Origin: Geofilum rubicundum JCM 15548
GTDB lineage: Bacteria > Bacteroidota > Bacteroidia > Bacteroidales > Marinilabiliaceae
Reading direction: 5' to 3'
Length of the DNA stretch: 46,632 nt
NCBI RefSeq assembly: GCF_000974365.1
Contig: NZ_BAZW01000031.1
Coordinates: 1 to 46,632, forward strand
The position numbers and the translations under genes are program-made. The notes under the pieces were generated by a model. The model saw nothing but the letters and a program-made list of their open reading frames with translations, was not told the origin of the DNA and ran no database searches. This document shows, one piece after another, positions 16,232 to 25,811 of the stretch. Position 1 is the first letter of the stretch. The number at the start of each line of letters is the position of its first letter.

Positions 16232-18778
16232 ATGAAAAATGAAATTTGGAAACATAGCATAAGACATCTGTTGATGGTATGTCTGTTGCTTGTTGGAAGT
16301 TTTTGGCTTGTTTCCTGCGAGGATGATTATATCTACGATGATCAAGAACCCGAATGGTTGGGCGAAAGCATCTACGATTATCTGGTGGAGCAACAGCGCT
16401 TCACAAATTTTGTGCGTCTAATCGATGACATCGGATATGGTGAGGTATTGGCAAGAACGGGTAGTAAAACCCTTTTTGTTGCGGATGATGCCGCTTTTGA
16501 ACGTTTTTTTACGGACAACCCCTGGGGGGTCGGATCGTACCAGGAATTGTCACTGGCCCAGAAAAAGTTGATCATGAATTTTGGCATGATTGACAATGCC
16601 TACTTATTGGGTACTCTGGCCAACTACAACAGTGGTGGTTTGGTGGAAGGTGCCGCCATTCGTCGAACATCGGCGCTGTCTCCTTTCGATAGTATTGTCT
16701 ATGAATCCGGAAATATCCTGCCCTCATCTCCTTATTGGGAGCCGTATCGCACCAGTGGTTTGTACATGTTAACCGATCAGACCTCCAAACCTATTATGTA
16801 CTTTCTACAGCGGCCACTCGAAAATGCAGCCATCAGCGATGCCGATTTTAAACTCATTACCGGTGTTGAAAGACAAAACGGTGATGCGCATTTGTTTGAT
16901 ATAAAAGTGGTTGAAGCGGATGTTACCTGTAAAAATGGTTATGTACATATTTTGGAAGAGGTTATGTTGCCTCCTTTAAATATGGCAGAGCACATCCGTT
17001 CCAATGAAAGAACCCAGATTTTTTCAGAGCTTCTGGAACGCTTCAGTGCGCCCTATTATTTTTCGCAATGGGATCAGGATTACAAATTGGTGAACCCTGA
17101 TTTTACCGACACTTTGTTCGTTAAAGGGTATTTTAGCAGGAATGCTGCCAATGGACCGACTACATATCCGGATGGGACTACGGTTCCTGTGGATTTACGT
17201 CTTATTTTTAATCCCGGGAACAACAACTACAGCAACGGGCCTCTGCAGGCCGATATGGCTACGCTCCTGGCACCCAGTGATGCGGCCATGCAGGAATATC
17301 TTGCCACGGGCTCCGGAGCCATCCTTTCTGAGCGTTTCGGGAGTTGGGAGGGTATTCCCGACAACATTGTGATAAAATTTCTTGATCGGCACATGCGTAC
17401 TTCCTTTTTGGAATCGGTTCCAGCTCGTTTTGATAAAATGAGTGATGGAAGTAATAATCGCATTAATATTACCTCCGGAGATATTCAAAATACGTATCTG
17501 GCTTCTAACGGACTGGTGTACGAGACGAATGCGGTGTATCCTCCCAATGATTATGTGTCTGTTTATGCGCCGGTGCTTTTTGGTGCCAATACCAAGATTT
17601 TTAACTGGATTATCAATCGTCTGGACTATACTTTTTATCTGAACTCACTGGTCAGTCGATACAGCTTTTTTGTGCCTACCGATGAGTTTTTTGAGAATTA
17701 CATTGATCCTTTTACCATTGGGAAGAATGTGCCCGGAGCGCTTAAATTTAAATACAATGAAAGTACTTCCAATGTAAATGCCATTATTCATGCTTACGAT
17801 CCTGAAACAAATACAGTTGGGGATTCCATTGGTGTCGTAAATTATGGCAATCCCAATCAGCCCAATGAGTACAATGATTTTATTCTGAATAGATTGTGGG
17901 ATATCTTAGATAACCATGTGGTGGTTGGTGATGTGGAGTCCGGATCAGCTTATTCGCTTACCAAAGGAGGTACCCTGGTGAAGACTGAGGGCAGCGGCAT
18001 GGGTTTAAAAGTCATGGGAGGCGGCGATCTGGAACGTGATGTCACGGTCAATGTAACGGATGTTTACGAACAGGAAAATGGGCGCACTTATTTTATCGAC
18101 AAGCCGATTCAGCCGCCCTTGCGCTCCGTATACTCCGTTTTGAGTCAAAATGAAGCTTTCAATTCTTTCTTTGAATTGCTTACCGGCTTTCCGGTCAATC
18201 ATGCTTCTGAGATTTTTGTACGAAAAACCAACTATTACGGCGTAGATTTCAACGTTAAGTTTTTCAATACCTATAATTATACCGTCTATGTGCCAACCAA
18301 TGATGCCGTGAATGCCGCCATTGAGGCGGGGCTCATACATCCTTGGAACAGCAGTCCCGAACGTCCCGGAATTATTGGTATCAACGAAATGGAAAGTCAG
18401 GAAGAGCAGCAGGCTGCCATAAAGGAACTTGAGCGTTTTTTACGCTATCATTTCCAGGACAATGCAGTGTTGATTTCAGGGGAGCCTGTGGATCAATTAT
18501 ACCAGACGGCTACCATTAAATTGGATGATGCCCCTTCCAAATTCGGGACCTATAAAAACAAATACTATAAAGTCGAAGTTTCCGGAGATGGAAGTGATTT
18601 ATCTGTTGAAATGGAGGGAAATGGCGTTGCTCAGGTATTAACTGAGAACAATTTGTTCAATATCATCACACGGGAACATGTCTTTAATGCCAACCTGGTG
18701 GTTACCGGGAAGTGGACGGATCAGGCACTGGCACCCTATATAACCAGTCACGAATTACAACTTCTTCGTCAGTGGTGA
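16232..18778 (+). CDS. Four-FAS1-domain outer-membrane lipoprotein
   Basis: An 848-residue lipoprotein with lipobox WLVSC (Cys29) followed by acidic residues (EDDYIYDD), a pattern seen in surface-exposed Bacteroidota lipoproteins. Four fasciclin-like repeats are recognised by their H1/beta motifs: KTLFVADDAAFERFF (79-93), ATLLAPSDAAMQEYL (343-357), YSFFVPTDEFFENYI (477-491) and YTVYVPTNDAVNAAI (683-697). The repeats are divergent and unevenly spaced, with inserts. FAS1 domains generally bind proteins or glycans; no catalytic motif is seen. First gene of the SusCD operon, 174 bases before susC-1. Inferred role: surface glycan binding or an accessory of the SusC/D complex, in place of SusE/SusF. 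Confidence 0.8.
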   Translation: MKNEIWKHSIRHLLMVCLLLVGSFWLVSCEDDYIYDDQEPEWLGESIYDYLVEQQRFTNFVRLIDDIGYGEVLARTGSKTLFVADDAAFERFFTDNPWGVGSYQELSLAQKKLIMNFGMIDNAYLLGTLANYNSGGLVEGAAIRRTSALSPFDSIVYESGNILPSSPYWEPYRTSGLYMLTDQTSKPIMYFLQRPLENAAISDADFKLITGVERQNGDAHLFDIKVVEADVTCKNGYVHILEEVMLPPLNMAEHIRSNERTQIFSELLERFSAPYYFSQWDQDYKLVNPDFTDTLFVKGYFSRNAANGPTTYPDGTTVPVDLRLIFNPGNNNYSNGPLQADMATLLAPSDAAMQEYLATGSGAILSERFGSWEGIPDNIVIKFLDRHMRTSFLESVPARFDKMSDGSNNRINITSGDIQNTYLASNGLVYETNAVYPPNDYVSVYAPVLFGANTKIFNWIINRLDYTFYLNSLVSRYSFFVPTDEFFENYIDPFTIGKNVPGALKFKYNESTSNVNAIIHAYDPETNTVGDSIGVVNYGNPNQPNEYNDFILNRLWDILDNHVVVGDVESGSAYSLTKGGTLVKTEGSGMGLKVMGGGDLERDVTVNVTDVYEQENGRTYFIDKPIQPPLRSVYSVLSQNEAFNSFFELLTGFPVNHASEIFVRKTNYYGVDFNVKFFNTYNYTVYVPTNDAVNAAIEAGLIHPWNSSPERPGIIGINEMESQEEQQAAIKELERFLRYHFQDNAVLISGEPVDQLYQTATIKLDDAPSKFGTYKNKYYKVEVSGDGSDLSVEMEGNGVAQVLTENNLFNIITREHVFNANLVVTGKWTDQALAPYITSHELQLLRQW

Positions 18779-18850
18779 TTCATCAAATTGATAAAGTATT
18801 GATATTTAAAGAGTAAGTGATGGCGGAGTGCCATTAATATAAAATAAACA

Positions 18851-18937
18851 ATGAATCAGGTGAAGTGGATTTGTCATTTGTTTTTCATAAAGAAATGGAA
18901 ATTTTTTTCAGCCAGCTTCATGCAGTCAATGAATTAA
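18851..18937 (+). other. Possible 28-codon leader ORF before susC-1
   Basis: The 174-base gap between the FAS1 gene and susC-1 holds a small ORF beginning MNQVKWICHLFF, rich in Lys, Trp and Phe. It ends 16 bases before the susC ATG. It could be a leader peptide, a remnant, or chance; no independent support. Confidence 0.2.
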
Positions 18938-18952
18938 CTAAATTATTCTCTG

Positions 18953-21900
18953 ATGAAAATTAAAATAGGTCTTGTTTTGCTTTGTTGCTTACTGATGCCT
19001 TTGTCCCTATGGGCCCAGGCGTCGGGTTCAGATTTAATCGTTAGGGGAACGGTTACGGGCGACCTTACCGATGAGACACTGATTGGGGTAAACGTTATTG
19101 AAGTGGATGAAACAAAGCGGATTGTAAGTGCCACAGTGACGGATATTAACGGCGAATTTGTGATTCGTATCAAGAATCCTGAAAACAATCTGGTCTTTAG
19201 TTTTATAGGTTTTGTAACCAAATCGGTTCCTATTGGTGATCAACGTAATATTGATGTTGTTATGACAGAAGAGCAACAGCAGGTGGATGAAGTAGTGGTC
19301 ACAGCTACCAAAATGCACAGCGATGGTACCTTTGCTATTCCACAGCGCGAGGTGTCTACCGCCGTTCAAAGCATTAGTACACGTGAGTTTGAAGGTATTC
19401 AGGTGACTTCGGTGGATGATGCCCTTCAGGGTCGTATTGCCGGATTGGATATCATTGGTAATTCGGGTGACCTGGGAAGTGGAACATCCATGCGTATACG
19501 TGGTATCACTTCAATTAATGCCAGTAGTGAGCCACTTATTGTTGTGAATGGCATCCCTTATGAAGTGGAGATTGATCCCACTTTTGATTTTGCCAGTGCC
19601 AATCAGGAGCAGTTTGCCAATATGTTGAGTATCAATCCGGATGATATTGAGGATATTACCGTGTTGAAGGATGCCGCCTCTACTGCTATTTGGGGATCCA
19701 AGGGAGCCAATGGCGTACTGGTGATTACCACTAAAAAAGGTTTTCGCGGTCCCACACGTGTTCAATATTCTTATCGTCTTACCCGCGCGGTGCAGCCTGA
19801 AGGCTTAAAGATGCTGAATGGGGACGATTACACCATGTTGATGAAACAGGCCTACTTCAATCCTCAGCAAAACGAGAATGCTGCCAACGTCAGAGAGTTT
19901 ATGTATGACCCTAATTACTCAGAATATCATAATTTTAATAACAATACCAACTGGTTTGATGCCGTGACACAGACTGGTTTTAAGCACGACCATTATGTCA
20001 CCGTTTCCGGGGGTGGTGAAAGGGCACGTTACAGGGTTTCCGGTGGTTTTTTAACCCAAACAGGTACGGTGATCGGACAGGTGATGGATCGTTTCACCAC
20101 ACGAGCTTATCTGGATTATGCTGTTTCCGATCGTATCAAATTTATTACGGAATTTTCCTATACCTTTTCGGATAACCAGCGTAATGCCGGAAATTTGTTG
20201 GGAATCGCCTATGAAAAAATGCCCAACGTAAGTATTTATCATCAGGATGCCCAGGGCAATAATACAGGTGTCTATTACAATATTTCAAGGACTGAATCCC
20301 AATTGCACGAATCACAGCGAGATTTACGGAACCCGGTTGCTCTTGCTGATTTGGCCATAGATAATCTCAAGAATTACCGGATTTTACCAACCTTTCGTTT
20401 GCAGTACGACTTGGTAGATCCTTATGAGTCCACATTGCGGTATAACATGTATGTTTCCTTTGATGTGAACAACAACAAAGTATCGAAATTTTTTCCACGT
20501 GAAGTCTCCAATTTGCCGTGGGATGATGCAGGCGTGAATAAGGCCGAGAGTGCCGATTCTGAGAGTGTTACGGTTATGATGGACAACAACATCACCTGGC
20601 AGCCCAAATTAAGTAATTCCGATCACAGTTTTATGATGTACGGTTCCTATCAAATGCGAACCGGTAATAGTTCCAGTCAGGGCCTGGCTACCACCAATCA
20701 TCCTTCTGGCTATATGACAACTCCGGTAGGTGATACTTATATAGATGGTATTTCCAGCAGCAGATCCTCCTACCGCTCCAATGCCTTTTTGTACCGTGCA
20801 CACTACACTTACCTTTCACGCTACATTCTGGGTTTTACCTTCCGAAGAGATGGTAGTACCAAATTTGGGGATGATCGCAAATATGGTAATTTTCCGGGTG
20901 TTTCTGCCAAATGGATTATTTCTGATGAAGACTTTATGGCAGGTACCAGTAATTGGTTGAGCATGCTGGCCATTCGACCCAGTTATGGTGTGAGTGGTAA
21001 TCAGCCCACACAGGAATACCTTCATTTTAGCCGCTACAGCCCCTATGGCAGCTATGCCGGTATGCCTGCTACCAGGCCTACCACGCTTCAGTTGTCTGAT
21101 TTGAAATGGGAGACTTCCACTTCTATTAATTATGGTTTGGATTTGGGCTTTTTTGATGATCGTTTTGTGTTTGACATTAACTTTTACAACAAGCGAACGG
21201 AGGATTTGCTATTTGAAAACTTACGATTGCCCTCTTCCTCTGGTTTTGGTGGCGTTCCCTGGCAAAATGTGGGAACCATGGACAACAACGGTTGGGAATT
21301 TAATTTCTATACCGTCAATGCTTTCAGGGCCAATGATTTTTCTGTGGATTTCAATTTCAACTTATCCAATTACGTCAACACCATTGTTGATTTGCGGGAG
21401 GATGTGCTGAATAACTATAATGGTGATTACAATTTTGAAAACGGGACTTACATGTCGCGTATTCAGGAAGGCAATTCCTATGGATCTATTTATGGTTTTC
21501 GTTACAAGGGCGTTTATCAGTACGATGAATACATCTCCGGTGTTCAGGAGAATGCACCAGTAGCCAGAGATGCCAATGGCAATGTCTTTACCGATGAATT
21601 GGGCGATCCTATGCCGATGTATTTTGCCTTTGGACGCAGTAATGCCTATGAGTTCAGAGGGGGAGATGCCATTTATGAAGACATCAACAAGGATGGTTCC
21701 ATTGATGAACTCGACATTGTTTACCTGGGCAACTCCAACCCAAAAGTAAATGGCGGATTCGGTCTTTCTCTACGCTATAAGAACTTTGTGGTCACGCCCT
21801 TCTTTAATTTCCGTTATGGCAACAAAATTGTGAATACGGCACGGATGAATGCTGAAAATATGTATTACAACAACAATCAGAGTGAGTCCGTTAATTGGCG

Positions 21901-22228
21901 CTGGCGCAAGGATGGTGATGTGACCGACATGCCCAGAGCCTTGTATCGCTATGGATATAACTGGCTGGGAAGTGACCGCTATGTGGAGGATGGATCCTTC
22001 TTGCGTATGAAGCATTTAACCTTTAATTATTCCGTTGCTCAGGAAACCCTGAAGCGATACAATCTGAGTCAGCTGAGTTTGTACCTGACCATCAATAATA
22101 TTTTTGTCCTGACCAATTATACCGGGGTAGATCCGGAAGTGGGCTATGGCTCATTTAGTGTGAGTGCCGATAACAATCGGACACCCCGTTCTAAAGATTT
22201 TACATTTGGTCTGACGGTTTCATTTTAA
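18953..22228 (+). CDS. SusC-like TonB-dependent outer-membrane transporter 1
   Basis: A 1091-residue SusC/RagA-family porin that imports oligosaccharides with its SusD lid. Seen: signal peptide 1-22 (LSLWAQ); carboxypeptidase-D regulatory-like domain about 28-105; TonB-box region VDEVVVTATK (111-120); plug about 130-265 with LIVVNGIPYEVEI and STAIWGSKGANGVLVITTKKG-type end. A 22-strand barrel fills the rest and ends SKDFTFGLTVSF with a terminal Phe. Length and order are canonical. It is followed by its susD after only 10 bases. Substrate not deducible from sequence. Confidence 0.95.
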   Translation: MKIKIGLVLLCCLLMPLSLWAQASGSDLIVRGTVTGDLTDETLIGVNVIEVDETKRIVSATVTDINGEFVIRIKNPENNLVFSFIGFVTKSVPIGDQRNIDVVMTEEQQQVDEVVVTATKMHSDGTFAIPQREVSTAVQSISTREFEGIQVTSVDDALQGRIAGLDIIGNSGDLGSGTSMRIRGITSINASSEPLIVVNGIPYEVEIDPTFDFASANQEQFANMLSINPDDIEDITVLKDAASTAIWGSKGANGVLVITTKKGFRGPTRVQYSYRLTRAVQPEGLKMLNGDDYTMLMKQAYFNPQQNENAANVREFMYDPNYSEYHNFNNNTNWFDAVTQTGFKHDHYVTVSGGGERARYRVSGGFLTQTGTVIGQVMDRFTTRAYLDYAVSDRIKFITEFSYTFSDNQRNAGNLLGIAYEKMPNVSIYHQDAQGNNTGVYYNISRTESQLHESQRDLRNPVALADLAIDNLKNYRILPTFRLQYDLVDPYESTLRYNMYVSFDVNNNKVSKFFPREVSNLPWDDAGVNKAESADSESVTVMMDNNITWQPKLSNSDHSFMMYGSYQMRTGNSSSQGLATTNHPSGYMTTPVGDTYIDGISSSRSSYRSNAFLYRAHYTYLSRYILGFTFRRDGSTKFGDDRKYGNFPGVSAKWIISDEDFMAGTSNWLSMLAIRPSYGVSGNQPTQEYLHFSRYSPYGSYAGMPATRPTTLQLSDLKWETSTSINYGLDLGFFDDRFVFDINFYNKRTEDLLFENLRLPSSSGFGGVPWQNVGTMDNNGWEFNFYTVNAFRANDFSVDFNFNLSNYVNTIVDLREDVLNNYNGDYNFENGTYMSRIQEGNSYGSIYGFRYKGVYQYDEYISGVQENAPVARDANGNVFTDELGDPMPMYFAFGRSNAYEFRGGDAIYEDINKDGSIDELDIVYLGNSNPKVNGGFGLSLRYKNFVVTPFFNFRYGNKIVNTARMNAENMYYNNNQSESVNWRWRKDGDVTDMPRALYRYGYNWLGSDRYVEDGSFLRMKHLTFNYSVAQETLKRYNLSQLSLYLTINNIFVLTNYTGVDPEVGYGSFSVSADNNRTPRSKDFTFGLTVSF

Positions 22229-22238
22229 AAATAGTTCG

Positions 22239-23798
22239 ATGAAAAAAATATTTTCAATAATAGGATTGACCTTTATGGTTATTGGATTTTCGGCGTGCAG
22301 CGACTGGCTGGATTTGCGGCCGGAGAGCGAGATTGTGCTGGACGACTTTTGGCAGGATGAAAGTGAAGTGAACCAGGTGGTGGCCGCTTGTTACCGTTCA
22401 CTTACAGAGAATGGAGTGATGGAAAGGATGATGACCTGGGGTGAATTGCGCTCCGACAATGTGGTTAAAGGTACATTGCAAGACATGCCGACATCCATGT
22501 TTCGTTTGATTGATGGCGACCTTTCTATCAATAACGAGTATGCCAAATGGGGCCCTTTTTATACGGTTATTAATTATTGCAATACCTTTTTGCACTATGC
22601 CCCAGAGGTTGTTGAACGGGATGCCAATTTTACGGAGTCTAAATTCAATTCTCTTAAAGCTGAAGTTTTGACATTGAGAGCCTTGAGTTACTTTTATTTG
22701 GTGCGCACTTTTAAAGAAGTACCATGGATTGATGCTCCCAGTATTGCCGATAATCAGGATTATCAGATACCGAAATCATCTGAGACCTTTGTATTAAATA
22801 AGTTGCTCGAAGATTTGACTTTTGCCGAAAGGTACAGCCGTGATCAGTTTGAAACAGAACTTTTATCGAAAGCACGTATTACCAAAAGTGCCGTACGCTC
22901 TTTGATGGCTGATATTTATATGTGGATGGAGGATTATGAAGCTGCGGTAGCCTATTGTGATAAGGTCATGGCCAATACCGATTTGGAATTGGTTGAGGGT
23001 GAGGAGATGTTGTATGAAGTGTTTTTTAACAAAAACGCTTCGGAGAGTATTTTTGAACTGCAATTTGAAAGAGACATCAAGGAGAATGATCTGGTACGGG
23101 CTAATTATGGCTCCTATGATAGAACCGTAGGTTTCTGGACATTTCCCCTGGCATTGGTGACCGGTAATGAGAATTTTAAAATATTCAATGTTCAGGTTGG
23201 AACTACTTATGAAAGTGAGGAGGATTTGCGTAGAAAGGACTTTCTATACTCTACTTCTGTTGCTCAGGACTTTTTCAGTATTTTTAAGTATGTTGGCGCC
23301 CGCAGAATTGAAATGGAAGATGGTTCAAGTGCTTATGTCTTTGGTTCCCACGTTCCCAATTGGATTGTTTATCGTTTGTCCGACATTATTTTGCTTCGGG
23401 CCGAAGCCCTGGTTCAATTGAATCGGTTGGAGGAGGCCATGGAAATGGTCAACCTGACTTACATGCGTTCCAATATAGAGGAGGGAACTCTTGAGTTAAA
23501 CCTTGATTTTTACAATTCACAGGGCCAGATGACCAACCTGGTCTTGCGCGAACGTCAGAGAGAGCTCATGTTTGAAGGGAAGCGCTGGTTTGATTTAATG
23601 CGTTTGGCCCGTCGTGAGGATTCTCCGGTTTCTCTTGTAGGCTATGTGGTTAAAAAATATGCTGGCGGAAGTAATAATCTGAAACTTTCTGTGATGGATG
23701 CGCTTTACATGCCCATACACATTGATGAATTTAATTCCAATTCAGCGCTTGAACAGAATCCCTACTATGAGATTGAGGACGGAAATATCACCAAGTAA
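22239..23798 (+). CDS. SusD/RagB-like surface glycan-binding lipoprotein 1
   Basis: A 519-residue lipoprotein with lipobox GFSAC (Cys20) and then SDWLDLRPESE, the usual SusD opening. TPR-like helices hold FWQDESEVNQVVAACYRSL near the N-terminus. The C-terminal RagB block has LRERQRELMFEGKRWFDL and an ALEQNPYYE-like end. SusD proteins form the hinged lid over SusC and capture glycans. It starts 10 bases after the susC-1 stop and the next FAS1 gene begins 11 bases downstream, so cotranslation and complex formation are likely. Confidence 0.93.
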   Translation: MKKIFSIIGLTFMVIGFSACSDWLDLRPESEIVLDDFWQDESEVNQVVAACYRSLTENGVMERMMTWGELRSDNVVKGTLQDMPTSMFRLIDGDLSINNEYAKWGPFYTVINYCNTFLHYAPEVVERDANFTESKFNSLKAEVLTLRALSYFYLVRTFKEVPWIDAPSIADNQDYQIPKSSETFVLNKLLEDLTFAERYSRDQFETELLSKARITKSAVRSLMADIYMWMEDYEAAVAYCDKVMANTDLELVEGEEMLYEVFFNKNASESIFELQFERDIKENDLVRANYGSYDRTVGFWTFPLALVTGNENFKIFNVQVGTTYESEEDLRRKDFLYSTSVAQDFFSIFKYVGARRIEMEDGSSAYVFGSHVPNWIVYRLSDIILLRAEALVQLNRLEEAMEMVNLTYMRSNIEEGTLELNLDFYNSQGQMTNLVLRERQRELMFEGKRWFDLMRLARREDSPVSLVGYVVKKYAGGSNNLKLSVMDALYMPIHIDEFNSNSALEQNPYYEIEDGNITK

Positions 23799-23809
23799 AA
23801 CTATAAGTC

Positions 23810-25750
23810 ATGAAGAATATATTCATATCAGTTATGAAAAGAATTAACAAGGCGGGTGTTTTAATGTTGTTGGCTCTGCTGGCTGTTTTGTATGCTTGCG
23901 ACAGTGATGAAATCGGTGATAATTACTATACTTTTACCGGAGAGACTGTTGGTGGCTATATCAGTTCAAATCCGGAACAGTTTTCAGAATTCAAAAGAAT
24001 TCTGGATACCACCAAGGTAATGGGCTTATTGAATGCTTACGGGGTTTATACCTGTTTTTTGCCCACCAATGAAGCATTGGAGGCTTTTTACACTACCCGT
24101 GGAAAATCCTCCTTGAGAGATTTTTCTCTGGACTCCATGAAAGTTATTGCGTATAATCACATTATCAAGGATTTTGAGGTAACAACGGACCAATTCAGGG
24201 AGGGTTTGTTGACTAATTTGTCGATGAACGGAAGAAATATTGAAATTACCTTTAGACCCACGAGTCAAGGGTTGGAATACTTGGTAAATAAGACTGCCAG
24301 AGTGGTCAATCCGGATGTTGATTTGCACAATGGCGTAGTGCATACCATTGATGGTGTTCTTTCTCCCACCGATAACACCATTGTAGAAGCCATTGGAAAA
24401 GAAGATAAGTTTTCTCTTTTTTATGAAGGCTTGGTTGAAACCGGACTATTTGAACTTCTGCTGCCCATTAAGGATGAGTCTTACGTTTTACCTGTCGACC
24501 TTATTTCCCAATACGATGGCGTAACCAATGGTATTGGAAGTATCATGCGAGTGCCTCGTGAAAGGAAATACGGCTTTACAGCTTTGATTCCCAGCGATGT
24601 TACATTTGGTGAATATGGGATAGAGAACATGGAAGATCTGAAAGCCTATGCAAAAACCATTTATGACGAAAAGTATCCCGAAGATTCCGGTATTGATGAT
24701 ATTACGGATCGTCAAAACAGTTTGAACCGGTTTATTGCCTACCACTTATTGGATCGCAAAATTCCTGCAGAGTTTTTTGTGGAGGCTTATGATAACACGG
24801 GTTCTGTTTCAGGTACCAGTCATTCGGTTAAATCTTACGATATGTTTGAATACATTGAAACCATGGCACCACTGACCTTAATGGAGGTACGTACCCTTCG
24901 GGCCAGTAATGAGTACAATGTTTTTAATATGATTGATGAAGGAACAGCTGTTCGTTTGGTTGCAGATAATATTGACAATGATGCGCTCAATGGCGTCTAT
25001 CACGAAATTGATGGCATCCTGGCTTACTCAACGGATGTAGAGCGCATGCTTACCAGCAAGCGAATGCGTATGGATGCCGCCAGTTTTTTCCCGGAGTTAC
25101 GGAATAATGATATGCGGGTTGGAAAAAAGTACACTGGAAACAATCCGGAGTATCCCTCAGAGCGCTTCTATTTTCCGCACGGTTATATCGAACGAGTAGA
25201 GACTTCTGACAATACCAATTTTGGATATTTCAATGCAGATGACCGATTTTTGGATTATCAAGGCGATGAAGTGTTTTTGAGTGGCTTGTATGATTTTTCC
25301 ATCATAACACCTCCCATCCCCGCAGGAACTTACGAAATTCGCTTTGGCTATCAACCAACTGGCAACAGGGGTGCTGCACAACTATACTGGAATGGAGAAC
25401 CCAGTGGTATACCGCTTGATTTAAGATTGAATGCCAACCATGCAAAGATTGGTTATGAACAACCAGGGTTGAACCCTGCCGATTTGCAAGGTTTCGAAAA
25501 TGATAAGATGATGCGTAACCGAGGTTATATGAAAGCGCCTGCCAGTTTTAAAGTCATCAACAATGCGTGGTATGGCGGTGCCAATGCACGAATGAGTCCC
25601 CAGGCGCTTCGACGAATTTTAGGGATTTACACCTTTGCCGAGGACGCTCATCATACTTTTTCGGTGCGTGCAGCACGGGCAGGAGAGTTCATGTTCGATT
25701 ATCTGGAGTTTGTCCCCATTGAGGTCATTGAATTTGAAGGCATAGATTAA
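23810..25750 (+). CDS. FAS1-domain lipoprotein with C-terminal beta-sandwich
   Basis: A 646-residue lipoprotein, lipobox VLYAC (Cys30). A second ATG at codon 9 could also be the start. Two FAS1 domains: about 45-190 (VYTCFLPTNEALEAFY; HNGVVHTIDGVLSP) and about 195-410 (FTALIPSDVTFGEYG; NGVYHEIDGILAYS). The last ~190 residues are not FAS1; they read as a beta-rich domain with PIPAGTYEIRFGYQP and EFMFDYLEFVPIEV, suggesting a jelly-roll/carbohydrate-binding-like fold (inference). FAS1 plus such a tail occurs next to SusCD pairs in other Bacteroidota. It lies directly behind susD-1 and probably works at the cell surface with it. Confidence 0.78.
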   Translation: MKNIFISVMKRINKAGVLMLLALLAVLYACDSDEIGDNYYTFTGETVGGYISSNPEQFSEFKRILDTTKVMGLLNAYGVYTCFLPTNEALEAFYTTRGKSSLRDFSLDSMKVIAYNHIIKDFEVTTDQFREGLLTNLSMNGRNIEITFRPTSQGLEYLVNKTARVVNPDVDLHNGVVHTIDGVLSPTDNTIVEAIGKEDKFSLFYEGLVETGLFELLLPIKDESYVLPVDLISQYDGVTNGIGSIMRVPRERKYGFTALIPSDVTFGEYGIENMEDLKAYAKTIYDEKYPEDSGIDDITDRQNSLNRFIAYHLLDRKIPAEFFVEAYDNTGSVSGTSHSVKSYDMFEYIETMAPLTLMEVRTLRASNEYNVFNMIDEGTAVRLVADNIDNDALNGVYHEIDGILAYSTDVERMLTSKRMRMDAASFFPELRNNDMRVGKKYTGNNPEYPSERFYFPHGYIERVETSDNTNFGYFNADDRFLDYQGDEVFLSGLYDFSIITPPIPAGTYEIRFGYQPTGNRGAAQLYWNGEPSGIPLDLRLNANHAKIGYEQPGLNPADLQGFENDKMMRNRGYMKAPASFKVINNAWYGGANARMSPQALRRILGIYTFAEDAHHTFSVRAARAGEFMFDYLEFVPIEVIEFEGID

Positions 25751-25811
25751 TGATGGCCTGATTAGGTACAAAAAAAGTTTCAGGCTCCTAATGTTGTTAA
25801 AATAATCACAG